From: Pseudomonas protegens
GTDB taxonomy: Bacteria > Pseudomonadota > Gammaproteobacteria > Pseudomonadales > Pseudomonadaceae
DNA length: 64,000 nucleotides
NCBI RefSeq assembly: GCF_013407925.2
Contig: NZ_CP060201.1
Coordinates: forward strand, 930,001 to 994,000
Direction: 5' to 3'
The notes under the pieces are model-generated. The model was not told the DNA's origin. It saw only the letters and a list, made by a program, of their open reading frames with translations, and did not search any database. Both the position numbers and the translations under genes were made by a program. Shown here piece after piece: positions 17,650 through 26,782 of this stretch. Each line of letters begins with the position of its first letter. Position 1 is the first letter of the stretch.

Positions 17650-19116
17650 ATGTCAGACCGTCTCCCCGCCCGCTACCTCAGCGAAAACGACCTCAAGCGC
17701 TATGTGCCGGTGCACGTGGTCTGGGAAATCACCCTCGCCTGCGACCTCAAGTGCCTGCACTGCGGCTCCCGCGCCGGGCATCGGCGTCCCGGTGAACTGA
17801 GCACCGAGGAGTGCCTGGCGGTGATCGATTCACTGGCCGCGCTGGGCACCCGGGAAATCACCCTGATCGGTGGCGAAGCCTATTTGCGCAAGGACTGGAC
17901 GCGACTGATCCAGGCCATCCACGACCACGGCATGTACGTGGCGATCCAGACCGGCGGACGCAACCTGACCCCGGCCAAGATGCAGGCCGCGGTGGACGCC
18001 GGGCTCGATGGCGTCGGCGTGTCCCTGGACGGCCTGGCGCCGCTGCACGACGCGGTGCGCAATGTGCCGGGCTCGTTCGACAAGGCCCTGGACACCCTGC
18101 GCCGGGCCAGGCAGGCCGGGCTCAAGATCAGCGTCAACACGCAGATCGGCGCCGCCACCCTGCCCGACCTGCCGGCCCTGATGGACCTGATCATCGACGC
18201 CGGCGCCAAGCACTGGCAGATCCAGCTGACGGTGGCCATGGGCAACGCCGTGGATCACCCGGAACTGCTGATGCAGCCCTATCAATTGCTGGAGGTCATG
18301 CCGCTGCTGGCGCGCCTGTACCGCGAAGGCAACGAGCGCGGCCTGCTGATGAACATCGGCAACAACATCGGCTACTACGGCCCCTACGAACACATGTGGC
18401 GCGGCTTCGGCGACGACCGGGTGCACTGGACCGGCTGCGCCGCCGGGCAGACGGTGCTGGCCCTGGAGGCCGACGGCACGGTCAAGGGCTGCCCGTCCCT
18501 GGCCACCGTCGGGTTCTCCGGCGGCAACGTGCGCAACATGAGCCTGCACGACATCTGGCACTACAGCGAAGGCATTCATTTTGGCCGCCTGCGCTCGGTG
18601 GACGACCTGTGGGGCTATTGCCGCAGCTGCTACTACAACGACGTCTGCCGCGGCGGCTGCACCTGGACCTCGCACTCGCTGCTGGGCAAGCCGGGCAACA
18701 ACCCCTATTGCCACTACCGGGCCCTGGACCTGCAGAAAAAAGGCCTGCGCGAGCGCATCGTCAAGCTTGAGGATGCGGGCCCGGCGTCCTTCTCCGTGGG
18801 CCGCTTCGACCTGATCACCGAGCGCATCGACACCGGCGAAGCCGTGGCCAGCGTCAGCGACAGCGGCCAGGTGATCAAGCTGGCCTGGGTCAACCAGGGC
18901 CAGGCCTCCCCCGCCGAAGGCCGCATCCCGCCGCGCCTGGCCCTGTGTCGCAATTGCCTGGAGTACATCCACGCCGTCGAGACCACCTGCCCGCACTGCC
19001 ACGCCGATGTCGCCGCCGCCGAAGCCCGGCACCAGGAGGACCGGCTGCGCCAGCAGGCCCTGATCAACACCCTGCACCAGTTGCTGGGCCTGCCGCCGGA
19101 GCAGCCGCGCCTGTAA
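17650..19116 (+). CDS. Radical SAM/SPASM enzyme, GDL-motif peptide maturase type
   Basis: This 488-aa enzyme has the 4Fe-4S site CDLKCLHC at residues 31-38 and a TIM-barrel core with GGEAYLR. The SPASM region contains CAAG...GTVKGCPS and CRSCYYNDVCRGGC, which would bind auxiliary clusters. An unusual C-terminal zinc-ribbon-like domain carries CRNC and CPHC around residues 433-452. The family is predicted to modify small DUF1843 'GDL' proteins, three of which are encoded immediately upstream. No protease or exporter is adjacent, so the product may act in the cytoplasm as a modified protein. The start follows AAGGATC. Confidence 0.85.
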   Translation: MSDRLPARYLSENDLKRYVPVHVVWEITLACDLKCLHCGSRAGHRRPGELSTEECLAVIDSLAALGTREITLIGGEAYLRKDWTRLIQAIHDHGMYVAIQTGGRNLTPAKMQAAVDAGLDGVGVSLDGLAPLHDAVRNVPGSFDKALDTLRRARQAGLKISVNTQIGAATLPDLPALMDLIIDAGAKHWQIQLTVAMGNAVDHPELLMQPYQLLEVMPLLARLYREGNERGLLMNIGNNIGYYGPYEHMWRGFGDDRVHWTGCAAGQTVLALEADGTVKGCPSLATVGFSGGNVRNMSLHDIWHYSEGIHFGRLRSVDDLWGYCRSCYYNDVCRGGCTWTSHSLLGKPGNNPYCHYRALDLQKKGLRERIVKLEDAGPASFSVGRFDLITERIDTGEAVASVSDSGQVIKLAWVNQGQASPAEGRIPPRLALCRNCLEYIHAVETTCPHCHADVAAAEARHQEDRLRQQALINTLHQLLGLPPEQPRL

Positions 19117-19283
19117 TCGCCGCCAGTCCCGCCGCCGCGCCCGCTCCAGGCGCGGCGACGGTTATAGCGGCCCGGGCAAGCATGGAAAAACCATCTATAA
19201 AAAACCTCCGGACCAGGCGGATAAGGGCTTTGCTAAGGAAGTTCGTCCACAAGCCCGCGCGCCCCCTGCGACTGGAGCACAAC

Positions 19284-19697
19284 ATGAGAATAAATCCCTA
19301 CCTGGTGTTCAACGGCGACTGCAAGGCCGCCTTCACCTTCTATGCGAAATGCCTGAACGGCACCCTGGAAATGATGATGACCTTCGGCGAAAGCCCGGCT
19401 CGCGAGCACATCAGTGCCGACTGTCACGAACGCATCATGCACACCCGCCTGAGCGTCGGCGATCAGGTGCTGATGGGCTCGGACACCACGCCGGAGCTGC
19501 CCTATCTGGGCATCCACGGCTGCTCGATCTCGCTGAATATCGACACCGCCGCCGAAGCCGAACGGGTGTTCGCCGCCTTGGCCGAGGAAGGCAAGGTGCA
19601 GATGCCGCTGGAAGCCACCTTCTGGGCCGAGCGCTTCGGCATGCTGGTAGACCGTTTTGGCGTGCCATGGATGGTCAACTGCGAGAAGCGCCAATAG
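19284..19697 (+). CDS. VOC family protein, PhnB-like
   Basis: This 137-aa protein shows the PhnB/3-demethylubiquinone-type glyoxalase fold: YLVFNGDCKAAFTFYAKCL at the N-terminus and EATFWAERFGMLVDRFGVPWMVN at the C-terminus. Such proteins are usually unassigned. It is preceded by about 170 bp without a gene, and a link to the radical SAM system is not evident. Confidence 0.85.
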   Translation: MRINPYLVFNGDCKAAFTFYAKCLNGTLEMMMTFGESPAREHISADCHERIMHTRLSVGDQVLMGSDTTPELPYLGIHGCSISLNIDTAAEAERVFAALAEEGKVQMPLEATFWAERFGMLVDRFGVPWMVNCEKRQ

Positions 19698-19921
19698 CCC
19701 GGCCCACTGCGTCCCACTCCTCGGGTGCCGTGCCCTGCGGCACCCACCGCCGCGCCAGCTGTGAAAGATTTTGCGCACTTCATCAAACAGCCATCAGCAC
19801 CCTGTACTAGGATACGAGGCGACCCTTCGTCGCTCAGCGTAAACAGGAGCTAAATCAACCGCCATCCAAACTCGTTGCTATAAGGCAGCCCTTCCACACC
19901 TCCTCATTCATGGATGAAATG

Positions 19922-20710
19922 ATGAACTCACAAATACTGTTTCCACACATTGGCAAGGTCATCGCCAGCACCGGAAGCCGCAGTTTTCCGCGCATGCTGC
20001 ACGACCTGATACTCACCCAACTGGCTGTAGACGCCACCCATATCACCCAACTGCGGGCCGACCCGCAGGCGGGCGCCGGCAGACCCGGCAAGCCCCTGAT
20101 GCAGACCCGCCATCCGCTGTGCGGCGACGTTCATGCCAGTAACGATCCGCTGCTGTGCGCCGCTTTTCCCGAGCAGCCCGAGCAGCCGGTCCAGGGCCAA
20201 CTGCTGCATCGCCAACGCGGCAACCTGAATCCGGCGCAACTGCACCTGACCGGCCGCAAGGACTCGTACCACTACGTGCTCTCGGTGTACCGCAGCAGCC
20301 AGGCCCAGAGCTTCTCCCCCCAGGAGCGGCTGTTGCTGGAGGACATCTCGCCGCTGCTGCTGCCCATGGTGGAAAAGCACATCAGCGCCCTGCAGCCACA
20401 CGGCGACAGTGCCGAGCAGAACGGTGCCGCCATCGAGGGCCTGACGACCCTGCGCCTGCGTTTTGCCGAGCGCCTGGAGCAGTCCGGGCTGCACCTGTCC
20501 AACCGCGAGCTGGAGGTCTGTGTCGGGCTGCTGGCCGGGCGTACCGCGCCGCAGCTGGCCGAGCAGCTCAAGCTCAAGGTCAATACCGTGGAGAGCTACC
20601 TCAAGCGCGCCGCCATCAAGCTCGGGATCAGTGGCCGCCACTCGCTGCTGCGCTGGATGTACTCGCCCCAGGAAGACGCGCCGGGCAGCAACGATGGTGC
20701 ACCGGCCTGA
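19922..20710 (+). CDS. LuxR-type regulator, cyclic-lipopeptide family
   Basis: This 262-aa protein has a non-AHL N-terminal region and a C-terminal LuxR helix-turn-helix (LSNRELEVCVGLLAGRTAPQLAEQLKLKVNTVESYLKRAAIKLGISGRH). The motif EVCVGLLAGRT...SYLKRAA matches regulators flanking lipopeptide synthetase clusters in fluorescent pseudomonads, as I remember them. A second, related LuxR gene lies 540 bp downstream. There is no synthetase here. An ATG at 19910 is an alternative start but has no ribosome site. Confidence 0.82.
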   Translation: MNSQILFPHIGKVIASTGSRSFPRMLHDLILTQLAVDATHITQLRADPQAGAGRPGKPLMQTRHPLCGDVHASNDPLLCAAFPEQPEQPVQGQLLHRQRGNLNPAQLHLTGRKDSYHYVLSVYRSSQAQSFSPQERLLLEDISPLLLPMVEKHISALQPHGDSAEQNGAAIEGLTTLRLRFAERLEQSGLHLSNRELEVCVGLLAGRTAPQLAEQLKLKVNTVESYLKRAAIKLGISGRHSLLRWMYSPQEDAPGSNDGAPA

Positions 20711-20781
20711 TCCGACACCGGTCCTGACCCGCTGACCCGACCCCGCTGGCCCCAGCGCCGGCGGGGTTGTCCGGGCGCGGA

Positions 20782-20850
20782 TCAGTCCCGGGCCAACGCT
20801 TCGATCGGCTCCAGGCGCGCGGCATCAGCCCGGGCCGGAACGGCCGCTTG
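20782..20850 (-). pseudogene. C-terminal remnant of a MacB-like permease
   Basis: Read on the minus strand, the last residues before a stop are ARLEPIEALARD, the characteristic C-terminal end of MacB/FtsX-type ABC permeases. A frameshift separates this from GLMP in another frame, matching the residues expected just upstream. Nothing further of the gene is recognisable. The identification rests on a short match and on its position tail-to-tail with the LuxR gene. Confidence 0.42.
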
Positions 20851-21250
20851 AGCACCGCATCGCCACCGATGGTATACAGCGGCGAGTCGCCCTGGCACAG
20901 CCTTGCGGATCGGCTGATTCAGCTGTAGGAAATTGGCTATCCGTCGACGACGCTCATGGCCTGGCGCGGGTCTTCGCACCCTTGCCCCGGACGAGCCACC
21001 CGGGCCCGCGCGAACCCGCCGAAAACCCCACCGGCTGGCGCCAAAGGGTTGTTACAGAGGCTTGGCGCAATGCCTGGACAAGGCTCTGGCATGGCTTGCC
21101 TGTCCCCGTTTCCCCTTACAGACGCCGGGCAAAGCCATAGGCTTAAATTCAGTTCCGAAGAGCGGTTCAGGCTCATCGGGAATCTGCCACGCACAGCGTG
21201 GCAAGCGCGCTTAGATCAGCGATTTGTCTCGATCAAGGATGATTAAGGAT

Positions 21251-22051
21251 ATGAGTCTGACCAGCAGTATTGCGAACATGGAAATGCCGCACTTCTACTT
21301 CGAACTGGGACAATTGATTTCCCACACCGGCCACCCACAGTTCGCCAGCGAGATGCTGCAACTGGTGGACAAGCGGGTGCCGGCGGGCCAGTTGGTGCTC
21401 AGTGAATGGACCCTGGACGAGCACCAGGCCAGTTCCCTGTCCATTACCCTCTTGGGGCGCGCCGGGCTGCAGAAGGATCTGCCGCTGCCGGAGCCGCCGC
21501 GACGTCATGACCCGCTGCTGCACAAGATGCTGGAAATGGACGACTCGCTGCTGATTCAAATGAATGCCCAGGCCCGCAGTGGCCACTCCCGCACCACCGC
21601 GCATCAATGCCATCTGGTCTCGCGCAAAGCCAATCGCCGCTGTGTCATCGGCCTCTACCGCGACGCCGAGCAGGGCGGCTTTTCCCTCTCCGAGCTGTCG
21701 TTCCTCAAGAGCCTGTCGCAAACCCTGCTGCCGCTGCTGGAGCGCCACGCTCAACTGCACCGGCAACAGGCCCTGAAGAACCTGTCCAGCTGGAGTCCCA
21801 GGCCCGTCACTGCGGCGCAGCAGAACCCGTTGCAACGGGAGTTCGACGAGCGTCTGTCGCTGGGCGACATCAGCCTCTCGGCCCGGGAAAAAGAGGTGTG
21901 CCTGGGGCTGCTCACTGGCGGCACCGTGCCGGAAATGGCTCAGCGCCTGAGCGTCAAGAACAGCTCCGTGGAAACCTATCTCAAGCGCGCCGCCGCCAAG
22001 CTCGGGGTTAGCGGTCGTCACGGATTGGCCAAGTGGATGGTCGGCGCCTGA
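21251..22051 (+). CDS. LuxR-type regulator, cyclic-lipopeptide family, second copy
   Basis: This 266-aa regulator is paralogous to the one ending at 20710. It has the C-terminal helix-turn-helix LSAREKEVCLGLLTGGTVPEMAQRLSVKNSSVETYLKRAAAKLGVSGRHGLAKWM. Its N-terminal half (HFYFELGQLISHTGHPQFASEML) aligns with the first copy. In lipopeptide producers such a gene stands divergent from the first synthetase gene with nodT nearby; here a nodT-like remnant follows. ATGs at 21239 and 21251 are both possible starts. Confidence 0.82.
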   Translation: MSLTSSIANMEMPHFYFELGQLISHTGHPQFASEMLQLVDKRVPAGQLVLSEWTLDEHQASSLSITLLGRAGLQKDLPLPEPPRRHDPLLHKMLEMDDSLLIQMNAQARSGHSRTTAHQCHLVSRKANRRCVIGLYRDAEQGGFSLSELSFLKSLSQTLLPLLERHAQLHRQQALKNLSSWSPRPVTAAQQNPLQREFDERLSLGDISLSAREKEVCLGLLTGGTVPEMAQRLSVKNSSVETYLKRAAAKLGVSGRHGLAKWMVGA

Positions 22052-22095
22052 AGTCGCCCCGTCCGCATCAGGATCTGCTGTCACGAAGCTGATCA

Positions 22096-22326
22096 ATGCG
22101 TAGCTCCCCACGGACCCTGGCGGCGGACCAACAGAGCATGCGCAATGGCAGCGCCGGCAAGGTGTCGGCGCTGGACGTGACCCAGGTCCGCACCAGCGTC
22201 GACAGCGCCCGTGCCAGCCTGGCCCACTACCAGCGCCAGGTGCCCAGGCCCCGAACAACCTGACCTGCTGGTGGGCGCTTCGCTGCCCACCGGGTTGCCG
22301 TCGGGCCGATTGCCGCAGAGCGCGCC
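22096..22326 (+). pseudogene. Remnant of a NodT/OprM-like outer-membrane efflux protein
   Basis: One frame reads TLAADQQSM...KVSALDVTQVRTSVDSARASLAHYQRQV and then stops at 22261. After a frameshift near 22245 another frame continues PEQPDLLVGASLPTGLP. Both match consecutive parts of the C-terminal region of outer-membrane efflux lipoproteins. The N-terminal three quarters is missing. The remnant points toward, and ends at, the convergent RND pump gene, but is on the opposite strand. Confidence 0.68.
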
Positions 22327-25300
22327 TCATGGCTTTTGTGGCTGCGCTTGCGCGCGGTCCTGCGCGGTGACCGAGGTCAGGCGCGCCAGGCGCGGCGCCA
22401 GCCATTGCCTGAGGTCGTCCATGCAGCTGAAGACCACCGGCACCAGCACCAGGCTCAGCAGGGTCGAGGTGATCAACCCGCCGATCACCGCCACCGCCAT
22501 CGGCGCGCGGAACCCGGCGTCGGCGCCACTGCTGAGCAACGCCGGGACCATGCCCGCGACCATGGCGATGGTGGTCATGATGATCGGCCGGGCCCGCTCG
22601 GCCCCCGACTGGATCAGGGCCTGGTGCCGGGGCATGCCGAGGCGACGCTTCTCTAGGGTGAACTCCACCATCAGGATCGAGTTCTTGGTGACGATGCCCA
22701 TCAGCATCAACAGGCCGATGACCACCGGCATGTCGATGGCCGCGCCATACAGCAACAGGCCGCCAATCGCCCCGCCGACGGACAACGGCAGCGCGGTGAG
22801 GATGGTCAAGGGTTGCAGGAAGTCGCGGAACAGCAGCACCAGCACGGCGAACACCATCATGATGCCCAGCCCCATGGCCACGCCGAACTTGTCGAACATT
22901 TCATTCATGTATTCGGCATCGCCGTACTCGACGCTGCGCACGCCGTCCGGCAGCTGCTGCAGCGCCGGCAACTGGCCGATGGCTTCCAGGGCCGCGCCCA
23001 GGGTGATCCCGGCCAGATCGGCATCCACCGACACCCGACGCAAGCGTGAGAAGCGCTCGATCCGCGCCGGCCCGCTGCCATAGCCGATATCGGCCACGGC
23101 GCTGAGGGGCAGCACCGTGCCCCGGTCGGTGCTGACGCCGAGGTTGCCCAGGGCATTCAGGTCGCCCTGCTCGATGGCCGGCAACAGTACGCGGATCGGC
23201 ACCTGGCGATCAGGGAAATTGAAACGCGCCGAACTGGCGTTGATTTCGCCCACGGTGGCGATCCGCGCCACGCTGCCGATGGCCTGGGCACTGACCCCGG
23301 CCCGGGCCGCTTCGTCCAGCCGCGGCTGGATCAGCAGTTCCGGACGCGGCAGCGGTTCGTTGACCTGGACGTTGGCGATGCCCGGCAGCGCCCGCATGTC
23401 GCGTTGCACGGCATGGGCGGCGCGGCTCAGTGCCGGCCCGTCGGGCCCCACCAGGATGATCGAGATGTCCCGCGCCGCGGTTTCGCCACGAAAGGCGTAG
23501 CGCAGGTCGGCGAAACCGTTGAGCAGCGGCCGCAAGGACTGCTCGAAGGCCTTCTGGCTGAGCTCGCGCTGGTCCGCCGGGAGCAAGCGCACCAGCAGTT
23601 GACCGGTGGCCACGTCCGTGGCCCCGGAGGCATCCTCGCCGCCGGCGGTGACGAACACCGAGCGCACCTCGGGCCGCTGGCGAATCTGCCGGGCCATGTC
23701 GGCCAGCACCTTGCCGGTCCGCGCCAAGGGCGTGCCGGGCGGCAGGGCGACGTCGATGCGCGACAAGCTGAGGTCATTCACCGGCATGAATCCGGACGGC
23801 AAGAGCGGCACCAGGGCGAACGAGCCGACCAGGAACAGCCCGGCCAGGCCCAGGCTCTGGCGCCGGTGCCGCAGCGCCCACTCCAGCAGCTTCAGGTAGC
23901 CTCCCAGCAGGCCACCGGGGGCCACCGGCGATTGCCCGTGGCCAGCGCCCGCGGCCTTGGGCTTGAGCAGGTAGGCGGCCATCAGCGGCGTGACCAGGCG
24001 CGCCACCAGCAGCGACGCCAGCACCGCCGCCGAAACGGTGATGCCGAACGGGGTGAAGTACTGGCCGATAAAGCCACCGATGAAACTCACCGGCAGGAAC
24101 ACCGCGACCAGGGTCGCGGTGATCGCCACCACGGCAAAGCCGATGGCGTCGCTGGCATCGATGGCCGCCTGATAGGGGCGCTTGCCCTGGTCCAGATGCC
24201 GTTCGATGTTCTCGATCTCGACGATGGCATCGTCCACCAGGATGCCGATCACCAGGGTCAGGGCCAGCAGGGTGATGCTGTTCAGCGAATAGCCGAACCC
24301 GGCCATGACGGCGAAGGTCGGCAGGATCGACAGCGGCAGGGCGATGGCCGCCACCAGGGTCGCGCGCCAGCTTCTGAGGAACACCAGGACCACCAGGACG
24401 GTCAGCAGCGCGCCTTCGACCAGGGTCATGATCGCCGCGTCGTAACTGGCCAGGGTGTAGTCCACCGAGGACCAGACCTGACGGATCTCCAGGTCCGGGT
24501 ACTGTTGCTGCAGGCGCTGGATAACCGCTTCGACGCCGGCCGCCACCCGGGTGTCGCTGGAGCCCTTGGCGCGAAACACCGCGAACCCCACCACTTCCTC
24601 GCCGTCCAGGCGCGCCTGGGAACGGGCCTGGCTGGCGCCGTCATGCACCCGGGCCAGGTCCCCCAGGCGCGCCCAGCGCCCCTCGCCCAGGGCAATCGGG
24701 GTCTGGCTCAGGGCCTGCACCGTCAGCGCGCTGCCCAGGGTGCGGATCGACTGTTCGTTGTGACCCAGCCGGGTGCGCCCGCCGGGCACGTTGATATTGC
24801 TCTGCACCAGTTGGCCGTTGACCTGCTCGGCGGTGATGCCCAGGGCTTGCAGGCGCTCGGCCATGAGTTCGACCTTGACCTCGCGCTCGACCCCGCCCAG
24901 GCGCTGCACCTTCTGTACCCCGGGCACCACCAGCAGTTCGCGGCTGAGCTGGTCGTCGACGAACCAGGAGAGCTCCACCAGGCTTCGCGCGCTGCCCTTC
25001 ACCGCGTAGTTGAGGATCGCCCCGCCCTCGACGTCAATGCGGGTGATCATCGGTTCCTCGATGGTCTGCGGCAGGTCGGCGCGGATCAGTGCGATGGCGT
25101 CGCGGATGTCGTTGGCGGCGCGCCCGGGATCGACACCGAGCTGGAACTCCACGGTGGTCACCGAGATCCCGTCGGCCACCGTGGAGGTGATATGACGGAT
25201 GCCAGCCAGGCCGGACACCGCGCGTTCGACCCGCAGGGTCACCGAGTGTTCAAGCTCGGTGGGCGCCGCGCCGACCTGGGACACCAGCACGGTGATCACC

Positions 25301-25434
25301 GGGAACTCGACCCGCGGGTTGGCGTTGATCGGCAGTTGCAGGAAGGACAGCCAGCCGCCCACGCTGAGCACCAGGAACAGCACCAGGGTCGGAATCGGCC
25401 GGCGGATCGCCCAGGAGGAAAGGCGCAGGCTCAT
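22327..25434 (-). CDS. RND efflux pump inner-membrane transporter
   Basis: This 1035-aa protein has the 12-helix RND layout with two large periplasmic loops. Conserved Asp residues are visible in the fourth helix region (GILVDDAIVEIENIERH), along with NINVPGG and the GIVTKNSILMVEFT block of the C-terminal half. It belongs to the AcrB/HAE1-like group. It overlaps the upstream adaptor gene by ATGA. No intact outer-membrane partner gene is adjacent; it presumably borrows OprM or TolC-like channels. Confidence 0.93.
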   Translation of the reverse strand: MSLRLSSWAIRRPIPTLVLFLVLSVGGWLSFLQLPINANPRVEFPVITVLVSQVGAAPTELEHSVTLRVERAVSGLAGIRHITSTVADGISVTTVEFQLGVDPGRAANDIRDAIALIRADLPQTIEEPMITRIDVEGGAILNYAVKGSARSLVELSWFVDDQLSRELLVVPGVQKVQRLGGVEREVKVELMAERLQALGITAEQVNGQLVQSNINVPGGRTRLGHNEQSIRTLGSALTVQALSQTPIALGEGRWARLGDLARVHDGASQARSQARLDGEEVVGFAVFRAKGSSDTRVAAGVEAVIQRLQQQYPDLEIRQVWSSVDYTLASYDAAIMTLVEGALLTVLVVLVFLRSWRATLVAAIALPLSILPTFAVMAGFGYSLNSITLLALTLVIGILVDDAIVEIENIERHLDQGKRPYQAAIDASDAIGFAVVAITATLVAVFLPVSFIGGFIGQYFTPFGITVSAAVLASLLVARLVTPLMAAYLLKPKAAGAGHGQSPVAPGGLLGGYLKLLEWALRHRRQSLGLAGLFLVGSFALVPLLPSGFMPVNDLSLSRIDVALPPGTPLARTGKVLADMARQIRQRPEVRSVFVTAGGEDASGATDVATGQLLVRLLPADQRELSQKAFEQSLRPLLNGFADLRYAFRGETAARDISIILVGPDGPALSRAAHAVQRDMRALPGIANVQVNEPLPRPELLIQPRLDEAARAGVSAQAIGSVARIATVGEINASSARFNFPDRQVPIRVLLPAIEQGDLNALGNLGVSTDRGTVLPLSAVADIGYGSGPARIERFSRLRRVSVDADLAGITLGAALEAIGQLPALQQLPDGVRSVEYGDAEYMNEMFDKFGVAMGLGIMMVFAVLVLLFRDFLQPLTILTALPLSVGGAIGGLLLYGAAIDMPVVIGLLMLMGIVTKNSILMVEFTLEKRRLGMPRHQALIQSGAERARPIIMTTIAMVAGMVPALLSSGADAGFRAPMAVAVIGGLITSTLLSLVLVPVVFSCMDDLRQWLAPRLARLTSVTAQDRAQAQPQKP

Positions 25435-26657
25435 GGTTCCAGCTCCTCGTCGTCGGCCGGCCGGACCTGGTCGCCGTCACGCACGAAGGCCGAGGCCCGG
25501 GCCACCACCCGCTCGCCCTCCACCAGCCCGGACAGAACCTGCACCTGGATGCCGTCACGCCGGCCAACGCGGATCTGCCGCAGACTGGCCCTGCCCTCCT
25601 GGTCCAGCACCACCACCGAGGCCTGTTCGTCACTGGTAAAGGTCAGGGCGCGCTGCGGCAGCACCAGGCTCTGGTTAGGCCGTTCAGGGCCCTGGGCCGG
25701 CAGTTCCAGGCTGCTGGTGGCAAAGCTGCCGGCGCGCAGCTCGGGCTCGGCGGCCAGGGTGATGCGCACCCGACCGCGACGGCTTGTGGGGTCGACTTTC
25801 GCCGCCAGCAGGCGCACCTGGCCTTCCACCGGGGTGGACAGCCCCGTCACCTGGACCGCCACCCGGGTGCCGACCTGCAAGGCGCGCAAGGCGCTTTCGG
25901 TGACCTCGCCATCCAGCTCCAGGCGGTTGTCGCGGATCAGCCGGAACAACGGCTCGGAGCCGCTGAGGGCGCCGACCCGGGCATGCCGTTCGGACACCAC
26001 GCCGGCCACCGGGGCGCGCAGCGTGGCTTTCTGGCGTTGCGCCCGGGCGTCCGCCAGTTGCGCCCGGGCCTGGGCCTGCTCGGCCCGGGCCGCCGCCAGG
26101 GCGGCCTGGGTGGCGCGGGCCTGGGCCCGTTGCTGATCGACTTGCTGAGCGCTGGCGGCACCGATGCCGCCCAGTTGTTCCAGGCGCTGATGGCTGCTCC
26201 GGGCCTCGACGCTCAACGCCTGCTGCTGGCGAATCAACGCCGTCGCCCGCTCCAGCGCGGCCTCGGCCTGGTGCACCTGGGCATCCAGGGTGGTGGTTTC
26301 CAGCTCGGCGAGGACCTGCCCGGCGCTGACCCGGTCGCCCTCCTCCACCAGGATCGAAGCCAGGCGCTGATCCTGCAGGGCGGTGCCGACGGCAATCTCT
26401 TCCTGGGGCACTAGGGTGCCGCTGATGAAGATGCGCTGCCCGACGCTGCCGGTACGGACCTGCACGCTGCTGACTTTCAGTGCCGGGGGCTGTTCCTGGC
26501 TGCGGCTGGCCGGCAACTGGGTCTGCGGCAACCACAGGGCCAGCAGCGTGCCCACCAGGGTCAGCAGCGCCACCAGCAACAGCCTGGGGGTGTGTTTGGC
26601 CAGGCGCCGCAAGCGCCGGTTGCGACATGGTTCGGGAGATGGATCGATCGGCTGCAT
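25431..26657 (-). CDS. RND efflux periplasmic adaptor
   Basis: This 408-aa membrane-fusion protein has an N-terminal membrane anchor (LLLVALLTLVGTLLALWL), a barrel-sandwich hybrid (LVEEGDRVSAGQVLAELE), a long Ala/Gln-rich hairpin (about residues 130-200) and C-terminal beta-barrel domains. Its stop overlaps the pump start. The start is placed at MQPIDPSPEP; the upstream extension is GC-driven open frame. Expression is likely governed by the TetR gene 125 bp upstream on the same strand. Confidence 0.9.
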   Translation of the reverse strand: MQPIDPSPEPCRNRRLRRLAKHTPRLLLVALLTLVGTLLALWLPQTQLPASRSQEQPPALKVSSVQVRTGSVGQRIFISGTLVPQEEIAVGTALQDQRLASILVEEGDRVSAGQVLAELETTTLDAQVHQAEAALERATALIRQQQALSVEARSSHQRLEQLGGIGAASAQQVDQQRAQARATQAALAAARAEQAQARAQLADARAQRQKATLRAPVAGVVSERHARVGALSGSEPLFRLIRDNRLELDGEVTESALRALQVGTRVAVQVTGLSTPVEGQVRLLAAKVDPTSRRGRVRITLAAEPELRAGSFATSSLELPAQGPERPNQSLVLPQRALTFTSDEQASVVVLDQEGRASLRQIRVGRRDGIQVQVLSGLVEGERVVARASAFVRDGDQVRPADDEELEP

Positions 26658-26782
26658 GTGTCGGGTACTCAAGGATTCATTTGCGCCCGGAACACGGGCA
26701 CGCTGCCCCGTGACCTGAAACCGGCCCGAGACGCCATTAAGCAAGCTGGGCAACGGCCGTCAGGGCCGCTGCAAGGTGGCTG

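Noticed and set aside
23404..26136. A 910-residue plus-strand frame across the RND genes
   Set aside because: Antisense to well-supported pump and adaptor genes; composition is typical of a shadow frame.
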